A DNA stretch of 64,000 bases from Vreelandella sedimenti (GTDB lineage Bacteria > Pseudomonadota > Gammaproteobacteria > Pseudomonadales > Halomonadaceae). The first letter of the stretch is position 1; every line of letters starts with the position of its first letter. The notes under the pieces were generated by a model. That model saw only the letters and a list, made by a program, of their open reading frames with translations. It made no database searches and was not told where the DNA came from. Made by a program: the position numbers and the translations under genes. The stretch spans positions 310,001 to 374,000 of the forward strand of contig NZ_JACCGK010000001.1 of the NCBI RefSeq assembly GCF_013416325.1, in the 5' to 3' direction. Positions 27,041 to 35,784 of the stretch are shown in pieces.

Positions 27041-27670
27041 ATGACGGATGCACTGCCCACGCTGAAAGAAGCGGATGCGCTACGCGCCGATATCTACCGG
27101 CTGTTAGCCACGCTGCTGCGCCAACCACCGGATACTGAGTTACTCAACTGGTTGGCTGAGCTAGCCATCGAGCAAGATGGCAGCCGCTTAGCAGAGTGCT
27201 GGCAGTCGCTGGCAGTCGCTGCCGCCGATACTGAACAGGGCGGCGATGACGTTGAGCGACTCCAACGCGCCCACTTTCGCCACTTGGTGGGGGTGATTCA
27301 AGGTGATGTAGTGCCTTATGCCTCCTGGTACCGCAACGGCGAACTGATGGAAGCGGCGCTGGTGGCGCTGCGCCAAGACCTAAAAGTACTCGGCTTTGAA
27401 CGCAGTGAGCATACTCGGGATCCTGAAGATCACTTGGCGGCTCTGTGTGAAGTCATGGCGATGCTGATTGACGCTGAAAGTTCAGAGCAGGGCTATTTCT
27501 TTAGCCAACATTTAGCCCCTTGGGCGGCCAGCTGTTTTGCCGACCTGGGACAGGTAGACACCGCTTTCTATGCAGCGCTGGGGCAGTTAGGTAGCGCTTT
27601 TATGGAGAGTGAGCAGGCTCGCTTAAGCGTTGATGCGGGCCACACCCCGGTGCGGATCGTTGAACCTTAG
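27041..27670 (+). CDS. TorD/DmsD-family redox-enzyme maturation chaperone
   Basis: All-helical cytoplasmic chaperone of 209 residues in the TorD family, which binds Tat signal peptides and holds apo-molybdoenzymes until the cofactor is inserted. Seen are the N-terminal RADIYRLLATLLRQPPD, the mid motif HLVGVIQGDVVPYASWYRNGELMEA (equivalent to the family's Y-x-S-x-Y/W segment) and the EHTRDPEDHLAALCEVMAML motif (family D-H-L). The client is almost certainly the Tat-dependent formate dehydrogenase alpha subunit encoded just downstream. It contains a small 10-nt duplication (CTGGCAGTCG twice, near 27200). Confidence 0.9.
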   Translation: MTDALPTLKEADALRADIYRLLATLLRQPPDTELLNWLAELAIEQDGSRLAECWQSLAVAAADTEQGGDDVERLQRAHFRHLVGVIQGDVVPYASWYRNGELMEAALVALRQDLKVLGFERSEHTRDPEDHLAALCEVMAMLIDAESSEQGYFFSQHLAPWAASCFADLGQVDTAFYAALGQLGSAFMESEQARLSVDAGHTPVRIVEP

Positions 27671-27763
27671 CGAAGGCTCCATAAAAACATTAGTAAAGAG
27701 CTAAAATCAGTATAAGAAGCTGCATAAAAGACCCTGGATAAGAGCATGCTAGAGGAGAATCTC

Positions 27764-27964
27764 ATGCACAAATCACATAATCCTGAGCGCCGCCGGTTTA
27801 TGAAGACCGTTGGGTTGGGAACCGCCGCTGCTGGCGCCGCAGCGGCAGTCGGTCATGTCACTCTGGCACAGGCTGACACTGCCCCGGTGAAAAACGAAAA
27901 ACCAACGGTTAACTACCGTGAGACTGATCACGTCCGTGCTTATTACGCCTCGCTGCGTGACTGA
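27764..27964 (+). CDS. Small twin-arginine protein of formate dehydrogenase operon
   Basis: A 66-residue protein with an N-terminal Tat-like signal (RRRFMKTVGLGTAAAGAAAA) and a short polar tail after the putative AQA cleavage site. Such small Tat proteins regularly precede the alpha subunit in Cys-type formate dehydrogenase operons (FdhX-like). They may be an exported accessory subunit. ATG 27764 is preceded by AGGAG (27753-27757). An upstream in-frame start at 27746 exists but lies before that RBS. It ends 24 nt before fdhA. Confidence 0.8.
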   Translation: MHKSHNPERRRFMKTVGLGTAAAGAAAAVGHVTLAQADTAPVKNEKPTVNYRETDHVRAYYASLRD

Positions 27965-27988
27965 CGGCGGAATGCCAGGAGATTTGCC

Positions 27989-30841
27989 ATGCGCTTAACT
28001 CGCAAAACAGACACCCCCAAGGCCTCCGGGCTGGGTATTTCCCGTCGCCAGTTCCTCAAACGCAGCGGCGCTGCCACCGGCGGTGTGGCCGCTGTAGGTT
28101 TCATGGGCGCGCCAATGATGCGGCGCGCCGAATCGGCTGACAAAACCCCCGTATTGGACTCGCCGGTCGAGACCAAGCGCACTATCTGCTCCCACTGTTC
28201 AGTAGGTTGTGGCGTTTATGCCGAAGTTCAAGAGGGCATTTGGACTAAGCAGGAACCCGCTTTTGATCATCCCATCAATCGCGGCGCGCACTGCGCGAAA
28301 GGTGCTTCGCTGCGCCAGCACGGCCACTCCACGCGGCGCCTTAAGTACCCGATGAAGTTAGTCGCGGGTGAGTGGGAGCGTATGAGCTGGGATGACGCCA
28401 TTAACGAAATTGGCGACAAACTGCTTGAGCTGCGCGAAGAGCACGGCCCGGACAGCGTTTATTGGCTGGGCTCGGCGAAGTTCAGCAACGAGCAGGCGTA
28501 CCTGATGCGCAAGCTTGCTTCGCTGTGGGGCACCAATAATACTGACCACCAAGCGCGTATTTGTCACTCCACTACCGTGGCGGGCGTGGCGAATACTTGG
28601 GGTTACGGGGCGATGACCAACTCGCTCAACGACATGCATAACAGTAAGTCGATGCTGTTTATCGGTTCTAATCCTAGTGAAGCCCACCCGGTGGCGATGC
28701 AGCATTTCTTGATCGCCAAAGAGCGCAATAATTGCGACATCATCGTGGTCGACCCGCGCTTTACCCGTACTGCTGCCAAGGCCAACAAATATGTGCGTCT
28801 ACGTCCCGGTTCGGACGTCGCCTATATTTGGGGCTTGTTGTGGCACATTTTTGAAAACGGCTGGGAAGACAATGAGTACATCAATCAGCGCGTTTACGGT
28901 ATGGATGAAGTACGCGCTGAAGTCGCCAACTTCCCGCCCAGCGTTGTAGAAGAAGTCACCGGTGTCCCTGAAGCCGAGATGTACGATGTCGCGAAACGCC
29001 TCTCCGACAACCGGCCCGGGTGTGTGGTCTGGTGTATGGGCGGCACCCAGCATACTACCGGCAACAATAATACCCGCGCTTACTGCATTCTTGAGCTGGC
29101 GCTGGGGAATATTGGTGTGGCGGGCGGCGGCGCTAACATCCTGCGCGGCCACGATAACGTACAGGGCGCAACTGACCTTGGCCTTGGCTGCGATTCATTG
29201 CCGGGTTACTACGGTTTGGCGGAAGGTGCCTGGCAGCACTGGGCGCAGGTATGGGATCTCGACTACGAGTGGCTTAAAGGCCGCTATGACGATACCGAAT
29301 ATGCCGATGGTAAGCCCATGTACACCGCCGGTATTACCGTGTCGCGCTGGGTCGATGGTGTGCTCGAGGAGGACGAGAACATCTCCCAACGTACCGCGCT
29401 GAAAGCGATGTTCTACTGGGGCCACGCGGTTAACTCCCAGACCCGCGGCGTCGAGATGCAAAAAGCGATGCAGAAGCTTGAGATGATGGTCATCGTTGAC
29501 CCTTATCCCACCGTTGCCGCCGTAATGCACGACCGCAGCGACGGCGTTTATCTGCTGCCAGCGGCCACCCAGTTCGAAACCACAGGCAGTGTCACCGCGA
29601 CTAACCGTTCAATTCAGTGGCGTGACCGCGTGATTGAACCGCTGTTTGAGTCTAAACCCGACCACGAAATCATGTACCTGTTTGCTCGTAAGCTGGGCTT
29701 CGGTAATGAGCTGGTCAAGAACTACCAGATGAACGGTGACGAGCCGCTCATCGATGACATTCTGCGCGAGATCAACAGCGGTATGTGGACGGTCGGCTAC
29801 ACCGGCCAAAGCCCAGAGCGCCTCAAAGAGCACCAGAAAAACTGGCACACGTTCAGCTTCGAGAACCTGCGCGCAGAGGGTGGCCCGGCGGATGGTGATT
29901 ACTACGGCTTGCCGTGGCCCTGCTGGGGCACGCCAGAGTTCGGCCACCCAGGCTCGCCTAACCTTTACGATACTAGCGTACCGGTGATGGAAGGTGGTAT
30001 GGGCTTCCGCGCCCGTTTCGGTATCGAGCGTGACGGCGTCAACCTTCTGGCGGAAGGTTCAGCGCCGGTGGGTGGCGATATCGACGACGGCTATCCAGAG
30101 TTCAACGACCAACTGCTCAAAGACCTAGGCTGGTGGGACGACCTGACCGCCGAAGAGAAGCAGGCGGCGGAAGGCAAAAACTGGAAAACCGACCTCTCTG
30201 GCGGTATCCAGCGTGTCACGATTGAGCATGGCTGTGCGCCCTACGGCAACGCCAAGGCACGCGCCGTGGTCTGGACTTTCCCCGACCAAGTGCCGAAGCA
30301 CCGCGAGCCGCTTTACACCACCCGCCGAGATCTGGTTGAACGCTTCCCCACGTGGGACGATTTCGACTCCATCATGCGTCTGCCGACCATGTACAAAACC
30401 ATCCAGGATCGTGACAACACCGGGGATTACCCGATGATTCTCACCTCAGGGCGACTGGTAGAGTACGAAGGGGGCGGGGAAGAGACGCGCTCTATGTCGT
30501 GGCTTGCCGAGCTTCAGCAGGAGATGTTTGTCGAGATCAACCCGGCGGACGCCAACGACCTTAGCATCAAAGATGGCGACGATGTTTGGGTTGAAGGGGC
30601 TGAAGGGGGCCGTGTGAAGGTCAAAGCCCTGGTCACGCCTCGCGTCGATCGTAACGTGGTGTTTATGCCGTTCCACTTTGGCGGCATGTTCCAAGGCGAG
30701 AGCCTGCGTGACCGTTACCCGGATGGGTCTGATCCGTACATCATCGGTGAAGCGGCCAATACCGCCACCACCTATGGCTACGACCCGGTGACACTGATGC
30801 AAGAGACCAAGTGCACCATCTGCCGCATTGAGCGCGCTTAA
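27989..30841 (+). CDS. fdhA: Formate dehydrogenase alpha subunit (bis-MGD, Cys type)
   Basis: Catalytic subunit oxidising formate to CO2 in the periplasm, 950 residues. It has a Tat signal (SRRQFLKRSGAA, about 19-30), a [4Fe-4S] motif CSHCSVGCGVY with HCAKG, molybdopterin oxidoreductase domains, and a C-terminal dinucleotide-binding domain (DANDLSIKDGDDVWVEG). The active-site segment reads QARI-Cys192-H, where E. coli FdnG has selenocysteine-His, so this is a cysteine enzyme using Mo or W. It is followed by beta and gamma subunit genes. All maturation genes needed after molybdopterin formation (fdhD, mobA, moeA, TorD-like) are in this window. Confidence 0.96.
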   Translation: MRLTRKTDTPKASGLGISRRQFLKRSGAATGGVAAVGFMGAPMMRRAESADKTPVLDSPVETKRTICSHCSVGCGVYAEVQEGIWTKQEPAFDHPINRGAHCAKGASLRQHGHSTRRLKYPMKLVAGEWERMSWDDAINEIGDKLLELREEHGPDSVYWLGSAKFSNEQAYLMRKLASLWGTNNTDHQARICHSTTVAGVANTWGYGAMTNSLNDMHNSKSMLFIGSNPSEAHPVAMQHFLIAKERNNCDIIVVDPRFTRTAAKANKYVRLRPGSDVAYIWGLLWHIFENGWEDNEYINQRVYGMDEVRAEVANFPPSVVEEVTGVPEAEMYDVAKRLSDNRPGCVVWCMGGTQHTTGNNNTRAYCILELALGNIGVAGGGANILRGHDNVQGATDLGLGCDSLPGYYGLAEGAWQHWAQVWDLDYEWLKGRYDDTEYADGKPMYTAGITVSRWVDGVLEEDENISQRTALKAMFYWGHAVNSQTRGVEMQKAMQKLEMMVIVDPYPTVAAVMHDRSDGVYLLPAATQFETTGSVTATNRSIQWRDRVIEPLFESKPDHEIMYLFARKLGFGNELVKNYQMNGDEPLIDDILREINSGMWTVGYTGQSPERLKEHQKNWHTFSFENLRAEGGPADGDYYGLPWPCWGTPEFGHPGSPNLYDTSVPVMEGGMGFRARFGIERDGVNLLAEGSAPVGGDIDDGYPEFNDQLLKDLGWWDDLTAEEKQAAEGKNWKTDLSGGIQRVTIEHGCAPYGNAKARAVVWTFPDQVPKHREPLYTTRRDLVERFPTWDDFDSIMRLPTMYKTIQDRDNTGDYPMILTSGRLVEYEGGGEETRSMSWLAELQQEMFVEINPADANDLSIKDGDDVWVEGAEGGRVKVKALVTPRVDRNVVFMPFHFGGMFQGESLRDRYPDGSDPYIIGEAANTATTYGYDPVTLMQETKCTICRIERA

Positions 30842-30905
30842 GCCCCGACCGACCTGACAGCACGACGGTGTGGGAGCCATCCCGCACCGGCATGAGGAGA
30901 ACACC

Positions 30906-31520
30906 ATGGCTCAAATGAAATTTATGTGTGACGCCGAACGCTGCATTGAGTGCAACGGCTGCGTCACCGCCTGTAAAAATGCCAACGATGTCGAGTGGGG
31001 CATTCAGCGCCGCCGCGTGGTCACGCTCAATGACGGTGAAGCGGATGAAATGTCCATCTCTGTCGCCTGCATGCATTGCGACGATGCTCCTTGTATGGCG
31101 GTGTGCCCCACCGACTGCTTCTACAAAACCGATGACGGCATCGTGCTGCACGACAAAGACCTCTGCATCGGCTGTGGCTACTGCCTCTACGCCTGCCCGT
31201 TTGGCGCCCCGCAGTTTCCCCAGCAGGATGCCTTTGGTGAGCGTGGCAAGATGGACAAATGCACCTTCTGCGCGGGCGGCCCTGCCGAAAGCAAAGAAGA
31301 AGAGTACGAGAAGTACGGCTCCAACCGCATTGCCGAAGGTAAACTGCCGCTGTGTGCTGAGATGTGCTCTACCAAAGCGCTACTTGCCGGTGATGCCCAA
31401 GACGTGGCCGATATCTTCCGTCAGCGTGTTGTCCATCGCGGGCACAAAGATGGCGCCTGGTCTAATAACCCTCAGGCCAGTGCCGACAACCTAGCCTATG
31501 ATGCTGCCCATAAAGGGTAA
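30906..31520 (+). CDS. fdhB: Formate dehydrogenase beta subunit (4Fe-4S)
   Basis: Electron-transfer subunit of 204 residues carrying four [4Fe-4S] clusters: CIECNGCVTAC, CMHCDDAPCMAVCP, CIGCGYCLYACPFGAP, and CTFC paired with CAEMC. It passes electrons from FdhA to cytochrome b. It lacks the C-terminal membrane helix of E. coli FdnH, so it is bound only through its partners. The start is ATG 30906 because GAGGAG (30894-30899) sits 6 nt before it; a longer frame to 30870 has no family similarity. It is 64 nt after fdhA and 11 nt before fdhC. Confidence 0.95.
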   Translation: MAQMKFMCDAERCIECNGCVTACKNANDVEWGIQRRRVVTLNDGEADEMSISVACMHCDDAPCMAVCPTDCFYKTDDGIVLHDKDLCIGCGYCLYACPFGAPQFPQQDAFGERGKMDKCTFCAGGPAESKEEEYEKYGSNRIAEGKLPLCAEMCSTKALLAGDAQDVADIFRQRVVHRGHKDGAWSNNPQASADNLAYDAAHKG

Positions 31521-31531
31521 GGAGGCGTGTC

Positions 31532-32632
31532 ATGAACCTGTTGACTGCACAGGCGCCCGGTGGGGTGCCGCGCTCAGGTAAAGGGCTCGCCCTGGGTATT
31601 TGTCGCTTTATGTTGGTGGCGCTTGCTCTGGTGCTAAGCCTCGGTTTCACGCAAGTGGCCGCTGCCCAAGCGGATCCTGATCGCGAAATGACTACTGCAG
31701 CCCCCGGCATTACCGCCGACCAGTGGCGCCAAGTACGTAGTGGAGAAACCGGACCTAACTACCGTGATTCTCGCGCTGACAGTAACTACAGCCTGATCAA
31801 TTCAAGCGGTGAAACCTGGCGGGAGATTCGTAACCGCTGGGTATCACCGTTTGGTTTGATCGCGGTATTTGGCATGGCGGCGCTGATCGCGCTGTTCTAC
31901 TTCATTGTCGGGCGTAAGGAGCTTGAGGCGCCGCGTACGGGGCGCCTGCTCTTGCGTTGGACGCTGATGAAACGCGCGCTGCATTGGACGGTAGCGACGC
32001 TGTTTATCATTCTGGCACTGACTGGGATGACCCTGCTATTCGGTAAATTCGTGTTTCGCCCACTGTTTGGCGATGGGATTTGGGCCTGGATGATTGCGGC
32101 CACGAAAGTGCTGCATAACTACCTGGGGCCGATCTTCGGCATTCTGCTGGTGATCCTGCTGGTCAGCTTGATCAAAGACAACATTCCCAAAAAGCACGAC
32201 TGGGTATGGTTCAAGAAGGGCGGCGGTATGATTGGCAAAAAGCATGTGGATGCTGGTTTTGCCAACGGTGGTGAAAAAGCCTGGTACTGGCTGTTAGCCA
32301 CCGTGGGAATTCTTGTGATTGCCAGTGGCTTTGTGCTCGACTTCCCCAACTTCGATCAGAGCCGTGACACCATGCAGTGGGCTAACATTATCCACGCAGT
32401 CGGTGCACTAGGACTCACCGCCATCTCCTTAGGCCATATCTATATCGGCACGCTGGGTACCGAAGGCGCGCTAGAGGGGATGACCATGGGCTATGTGGAT
32501 GAGACCTGGGCCAAAGAGCACCATAATCTGTGGTACGAAGAGGTCAAAGACCAAACGTTGTCGGAACAAGAGGTGGCGGCACGCAAGTCATCTGGCGGCA
32601 GCAGTGAGCCGTCGGCAACGCGAACTAGTTGA
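31532..32632 (+). CDS. fdhC: Formate dehydrogenase gamma subunit (cytochrome b556)
   Basis: Membrane di-haem cytochrome of 366 residues that hands electrons to quinone. There is an N-terminal hydrophobic stretch ending in AAAQA (probable signal peptide), a periplasmic segment of about 70 residues, then membrane segments including SPFGLIAVFGMAALIALFYF, ALHWTVATLFIILALTGMTL, HNYLGPIFGILLVILLVSL, AWYWLLATVGILVIASGFVL and NIIHAVGALGLTAISLGHIY. The His residues in HW, HNY, IIHA and GHIY are the likely haem ligands. RBS AAGGAGG precedes the start. It is the last gene of the enzyme block and is followed by a strong terminator. Confidence 0.94.
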   Translation: MNLLTAQAPGGVPRSGKGLALGICRFMLVALALVLSLGFTQVAAAQADPDREMTTAAPGITADQWRQVRSGETGPNYRDSRADSNYSLINSSGETWREIRNRWVSPFGLIAVFGMAALIALFYFIVGRKELEAPRTGRLLLRWTLMKRALHWTVATLFIILALTGMTLLFGKFVFRPLFGDGIWAWMIAATKVLHNYLGPIFGILLVILLVSLIKDNIPKKHDWVWFKKGGGMIGKKHVDAGFANGGEKAWYWLLATVGILVIASGFVLDFPNFDQSRDTMQWANIIHAVGALGLTAISLGHIYIGTLGTEGALEGMTMGYVDETWAKEHHNLWYEEVKDQTLSEQEVAARKSSGGSSEPSATRTS

Positions 32633-32653
32633 TACGTGCTTGATGGTAGCGAA

Positions 32654-32679
32654 GACACCGCCTTTTGGCGGTGTCTTTT
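32654..32679 (+). terminator. Intrinsic terminator after fdhC
   Basis: A perfect 9-bp stem (32654-32662 with 32667-32675), TTTT loop and TTTT tail. It closes the formate dehydrogenase transcript before the DUF1244-moaB-moeA group. Confidence 0.88.
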
Positions 32680-32736
32680 GTTATGCTTCACCTTAAGTTA
32701 TTAAATAGCCAAACGTGATTTATGGGAGGAACGGTT

Positions 32737-33069
32737 ATGTCAACGTTTGATGAGTTAGACCCGGCTACGCGCACTGAACTGGAAGCCGCTGCGTTTCGCC
32801 GCTTGCTACAGCATTTGGACGATAACAAAGATGTCCAGAATATCGATCTGATGATACTGGCGGACTTTTGCCGCAACTGCTTATCGAAATGGCTGGTTAG
32901 CGCTGCGGAAGCCCGGGATGAAAGCCTGAACTATGAAGAGGCCCGCGAGTACGTTTACGGTATGCCTTACAGCGAGTGGAAGGAGCTTTACCAGCCGCCT
33001 GCTACGCCGGAGCAGATGGCGGCTTGGGAAGCGCATCACGCCAAAAAGAAAGCAGCCAAACAGGGGTGA
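32737..33069 (+). CDS. DUF1244 family small protein
   Basis: Conserved 110-residue protein of the DUF1244 family, function not known. It shows the family core AAAFRRLLQHLDDN, LMILADFCRNCLSKWL (Cys-x-x-Cys) and EAREYVYGMPYSEWKELYQ, with a basic KKKAAKQG end. The start is ATG 32737, with GGGAGGA at 32724-32730; an in-frame ATG at 32722 overlaps that RBS and is rejected. It is followed 5 nt later by moaB, so the two are probably co-transcribed, but the family occurs widely without cofactor genes. Confidence 0.85.
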   Translation: MSTFDELDPATRTELEAAAFRRLLQHLDDNKDVQNIDLMILADFCRNCLSKWLVSAAEARDESLNYEEAREYVYGMPYSEWKELYQPPATPEQMAAWEAHHAKKKAAKQG

Positions 33070-33074
33070 CGTCG

Positions 33075-33596
33075 ATGAGCGAGCCAATGGTGCCCCTTAA
33101 CATAGCCGTACTCACGGTATCCGATACCCGAACAGAAGAGACGGATCGCAGCGGCCAAGCGCTGGTCGAGCGGTTAACCAGCGCCGGTCACACTCTCGCT
33201 GAAAAGCGCATCGTGCCTGACGATGTCTATCGTATTCGCGCGGTGGTCGCGAACTGGATCGCCGATTCGGATGTGCAGGTAGTCATCACCACCGGCGGCA
33301 CTGGCTTCACTGGGCGCGACTCTACCCCTGAAGCCATCTCGGTGCTGCTGGATAAGCGCATCGAAGGCTTTGGCGAACGCTTTCGTCAGCTAAGCGGTGA
33401 AGAAATTGGCAGTTCCACCATCCAGAGCCGCTGCCTCGGCGGCTTAGCCAACGCCACGGTAGTGTTCTGCCTGCCCGGCTCAACCGGCGCCTGCCGCACC
33501 GGCTGGGACGGCATTCTGGCAGAGCAGTTGGATAGCTGCCACAAACCCTGCAACTTCGCCAATCTGGTCATCCCAGGCCGGGGGCAGCATGGGTGA
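33075..33596 (+). CDS. moaB: Molybdenum cofactor biosynthesis protein MoaB
   Basis: MogA/MoaB-family protein of 173 residues, involved in adenylylation of molybdopterin before metal insertion. Motifs: VLTVSDTRTEETDRSGQALVE, the TTGGTGFTGRDSTPEA nucleotide/pterin-binding loop, and FCLPGSTGACRTGWD. The ATG at 33075 (SEPMVPLNIAVLTV) was chosen over an upstream in-frame start inside the DUF1244 gene, since the protein then has the normal family length. It overlaps the following moeA by 8 nt, consistent with the pair acting in sequence. Confidence 0.93.
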   Translation: MSEPMVPLNIAVLTVSDTRTEETDRSGQALVERLTSAGHTLAEKRIVPDDVYRIRAVVANWIADSDVQVVITTGGTGFTGRDSTPEAISVLLDKRIEGFGERFRQLSGEEIGSSTIQSRCLGGLANATVVFCLPGSTGACRTGWDGILAEQLDSCHKPCNFANLVIPGRGQHG

Positions 33597-34794
33597 CTTG
33601 CAGCCGATATCAGCCGCGCTTGAAGCGCTACTGGTAGACGTCAGCGTAATAGGCGTAGAAAGTGTTCCGCTGGAAGCCGCTGCCGGGCGTGTGTTGGCTG
33701 AAGCCGTCACAGCGCAGCTGGATGTGCCGCCGTTCGATAACAGCGCGATGGACGGCTATGTTTTGCGCGCTGCTGATGCGGGGCAGTGGCTGCCGGTGAG
33801 TCAACGCATTGCCGCCGGCACACAGGCGAAAGCGCTTGCGCCAGGAAGCTGCGCACGTATTTTTACCGGCGGAGAGATTCCTACCGGTGCCGACTGCGTG
33901 GTGATGCAGGAGCGCGTACAAGTTGACGGTGATCGTGCACTGATGCCTGCGGACATTCCCACAGGTGATAATGTCCGCCGCCAAGGGCGTGACGTGCGCC
34001 AGGGCAGCATACTGTTAGATGCTGGTGAGCGGCTCGAGGCGGCGGCTCTTGGCCACTTGGCAGGTCAGGGGATTACTCAGGTCAGCGTGCGCCGACGCCC
34101 CCGTGTGGCGCTGCTTTCGACGGGCGATGAGATTATTGAACCGGGCACGCCACTAAAGCCTGGTCAACTCTACAACTCCAACCGGCCGATGCTTAGGCGC
34201 CTGTTAGAGAACTTTGGCGCCGAGGTGGTGAGTACCGTTAGTGTGCCGGATGACTATGCCCGCACCGTGGCACTGTTAACGGCCGCCGCTGCTGAGGCAG
34301 ACCTGGTGGTCACCACCGGCGGCGTCAGCGTCGGCGAAGAGGATCATGTCAAAGCTGCGCTGGAAGCGATTGGCCAGCTCGATATGTGGAAGTTGGCGAT
34401 CCGCCCCGGTAAGCCGCTAGCACTGGGGCGTTTGCCTCGCAATGACGTCAGCCAGGCGCGGTTTGTCGGTTTGCCAGGCAATCCGGTCTCGGGGTTTGTT
34501 GGTGCCTGGCTGTTTTTACGTCCCTTACTGGGCGCAATGCTTGGTTGTCCAGCGCTAACATCGCTACCAGCGGTGACCGCGAAAGCGGGGTTTGCTACCT
34601 CTACCGGCCCACGTGAGCACTATATGCGTGTGACACTTGAGTTCACGCCAAGCGGAGTGACGGCGACGGCCTTTGAGGATCAGAATTCCGGGGTGCTTTC
34701 ATCCTGTATTAACGCCGATGCTTTTGCAGTGATTCCGGCCAATAGCGACATAGCCGAGGGCGATGCCATTAGCTGTTTGTGGTTGGCTTGCTAA
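33589..34794 (+). CDS. moeA: Molybdopterin molybdenumtransferase MoeA (copy 2)
   Basis: Second MoeA in the window, 401 residues, with FDNSAMDGYVLR, IFTGGEIPTGADCVVMQE, LSTGDEIIEPGTPL, TTGGVSVGEEDHV, AIRPGKPLALG and FVGLPGNPVSGFVGAW. It is clearly diverged from the copy at 21047-22318, so this is not a recent duplication. It is coupled to moaB by an 8-nt overlap, a typical MoaB-MoeA pair that could do general Mo insertion while the other copy serves the formate dehydrogenase. It overlaps the convergent chemosensory operon by 4 nt. Confidence 0.94.
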   Translation: MGDLQPISAALEALLVDVSVIGVESVPLEAAAGRVLAEAVTAQLDVPPFDNSAMDGYVLRAADAGQWLPVSQRIAAGTQAKALAPGSCARIFTGGEIPTGADCVVMQERVQVDGDRALMPADIPTGDNVRRQGRDVRQGSILLDAGERLEAAALGHLAGQGITQVSVRRRPRVALLSTGDEIIEPGTPLKPGQLYNSNRPMLRRLLENFGAEVVSTVSVPDDYARTVALLTAAAAEADLVVTTGGVSVGEEDHVKAALEAIGQLDMWKLAIRPGKPLALGRLPRNDVSQARFVGLPGNPVSGFVGAWLFLRPLLGAMLGCPALTSLPAVTAKAGFATSTGPREHYMRVTLEFTPSGVTATAFEDQNSGVLSSCINADAFAVIPANSDIAEGDAISCLWLAC

Positions 34795-35222
34795 GAGCAG
34801 GGGGCCTGAGAAAGCGAAGGATGAAGCTTGCGGGCATCGAGTAGCAGTACTAGCTGCTGCTGGTGGAAGGTTAACCCGCATAGCGCCGTGGAAAATCGGC
34901 GGGAAAGCAGCAGTTTAGGCAGCGGGTAGAGCGTGTTGGCCGGCAGTTGCTGAAGCGTTATGTCACCGCTCACGCCCAGTTGCCAAGTGCTGTTGTTGTC
35001 GCTGGCTGCTTGAGCGTCGCGCAGGGTGAGCCAGCGGTTAGGTGGGGTCTCATGGTCGCCACCTTCATAGAGCAGCGTTTGAGCGTTGGCGGTGCGCAGT
35101 GCCGTGGGATGATCGGTCATGGCCAGCACATGGCGCGCTTCCAAGGCGGTACGGTAAGGCCCTACGCAAAACAGCACCAAGGCAACCTGGGCCTGCTCAT
35201 GATGGCCACGATGCAAGGGCAC
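34791..35222 (-). CDS. CheW-like domain protein (divergent)
   Basis: Last gene of the chemosensory operon, read as 143 residues from GTG 35222, one base after the cheW stop. An upstream in-frame ATG at 35294 would overlap cheW by 71 nt and add sequence without family similarity. The ends look CheW-like: VALVLFCVGPYRTALEARHV at the start and LCGLTFHQQQLVLLLDARKL at the end, with LYPLPKLL ahead. The middle (WLTLRDAQAAS) is divergent. In Wsp-type systems two CheW proteins (WspB and WspD) link receptor and kinase, so this could be the second. It may also have lost kinase binding. Confidence 0.65.
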   Translation of the reverse strand: MPLHRGHHEQAQVALVLFCVGPYRTALEARHVLAMTDHPTALRTANAQTLLYEGGDHETPPNRWLTLRDAQAASDNNSTWQLGVSGDITLQQLPANTLYPLPKLLLSRRFSTALCGLTFHQQQLVLLLDARKLHPSLSQAPCS

Positions 35223-35223
35223 T

Positions 35224-35784
35224 TTAACCAAGCCCCTGCTGGTAGGCGTCGAAGAGCGCCTCTGGGTCAAGCAGGGCAAGCGCTTCTTGCTCATCTATCT
35301 GCCATAGCGCACTGACATAAGGGCGCAACGTGCCAGAAAGCGTCTCTGGCGGCGCTTGCAGCATACTCTGGGTGACCTCGGACACATCATCAAGCTGTTC
35401 AATACGCACGCCGCTAGTAATCCCCGCCGCGCTTACTAATAGAATCATCCCCTTTTGGTTACCTTCCGGTGCAGGTAAACCGAGTAGTTGATGCAGGCTA
35501 ATGACGGACTCGATTTTGCCTCGCAGGTGCAGCACACCTTCGGTAGAGGCGGGCAGCCCCGGCACGTAATAGACGGGCTGGTCACTAGATAGGATTTCAC
35601 TCACCGCGCTGCCGGGTAGTGCAAAAGGCTGATCATTGAGCCGGAAGAGCACTAGCTGTTGGGTAGGCTCATCAATATCCACCACTGCCTCAGCATCGCC
35701 GTGCGCTGCCAATGCCTCGCCAAGGGTTTGGGTCGCGGGCGGCTGGTCATTCGCTTCGCCGTCGCGGGGAAATTCAGCGGTCAT
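35224..35784 (-). CDS. cheW: CheW-type chemosensory scaffold protein
   Basis: Adaptor of 186 residues that connects the MCP and the CheA kinase. After about 40 residues of Gln/Glu-rich leader the CheW domain starts with QLVLFRLNDQPFALPGSAVSEIL, followed by YYVPGLPASTEGVLHLRGKIESVISLHQLLGLP and an ILLVSAAGITSGVRIEQLDDVSEV segment, all typical of the family. It overlaps the cyclase gene by 11 nt. It is the better conserved of two CheW-like proteins in this operon. Confidence 0.9.
   Translation of the reverse strand: MTAEFPRDGEANDQPPATQTLGEALAAHGDAEAVVDIDEPTQQLVLFRLNDQPFALPGSAVSEILSSDQPVYYVPGLPASTEGVLHLRGKIESVISLHQLLGLPAPEGNQKGMILLVSAAGITSGVRIEQLDDVSEVTQSMLQAPPETLSGTLRPYVSALWQIDEQEALALLDPEALFDAYQQGLG

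Noticed and set aside
28562..28564. Selenocysteine site in formate dehydrogenase
   Set aside because: The codon is TGT (Cys), not TGA, so no recoding is needed.
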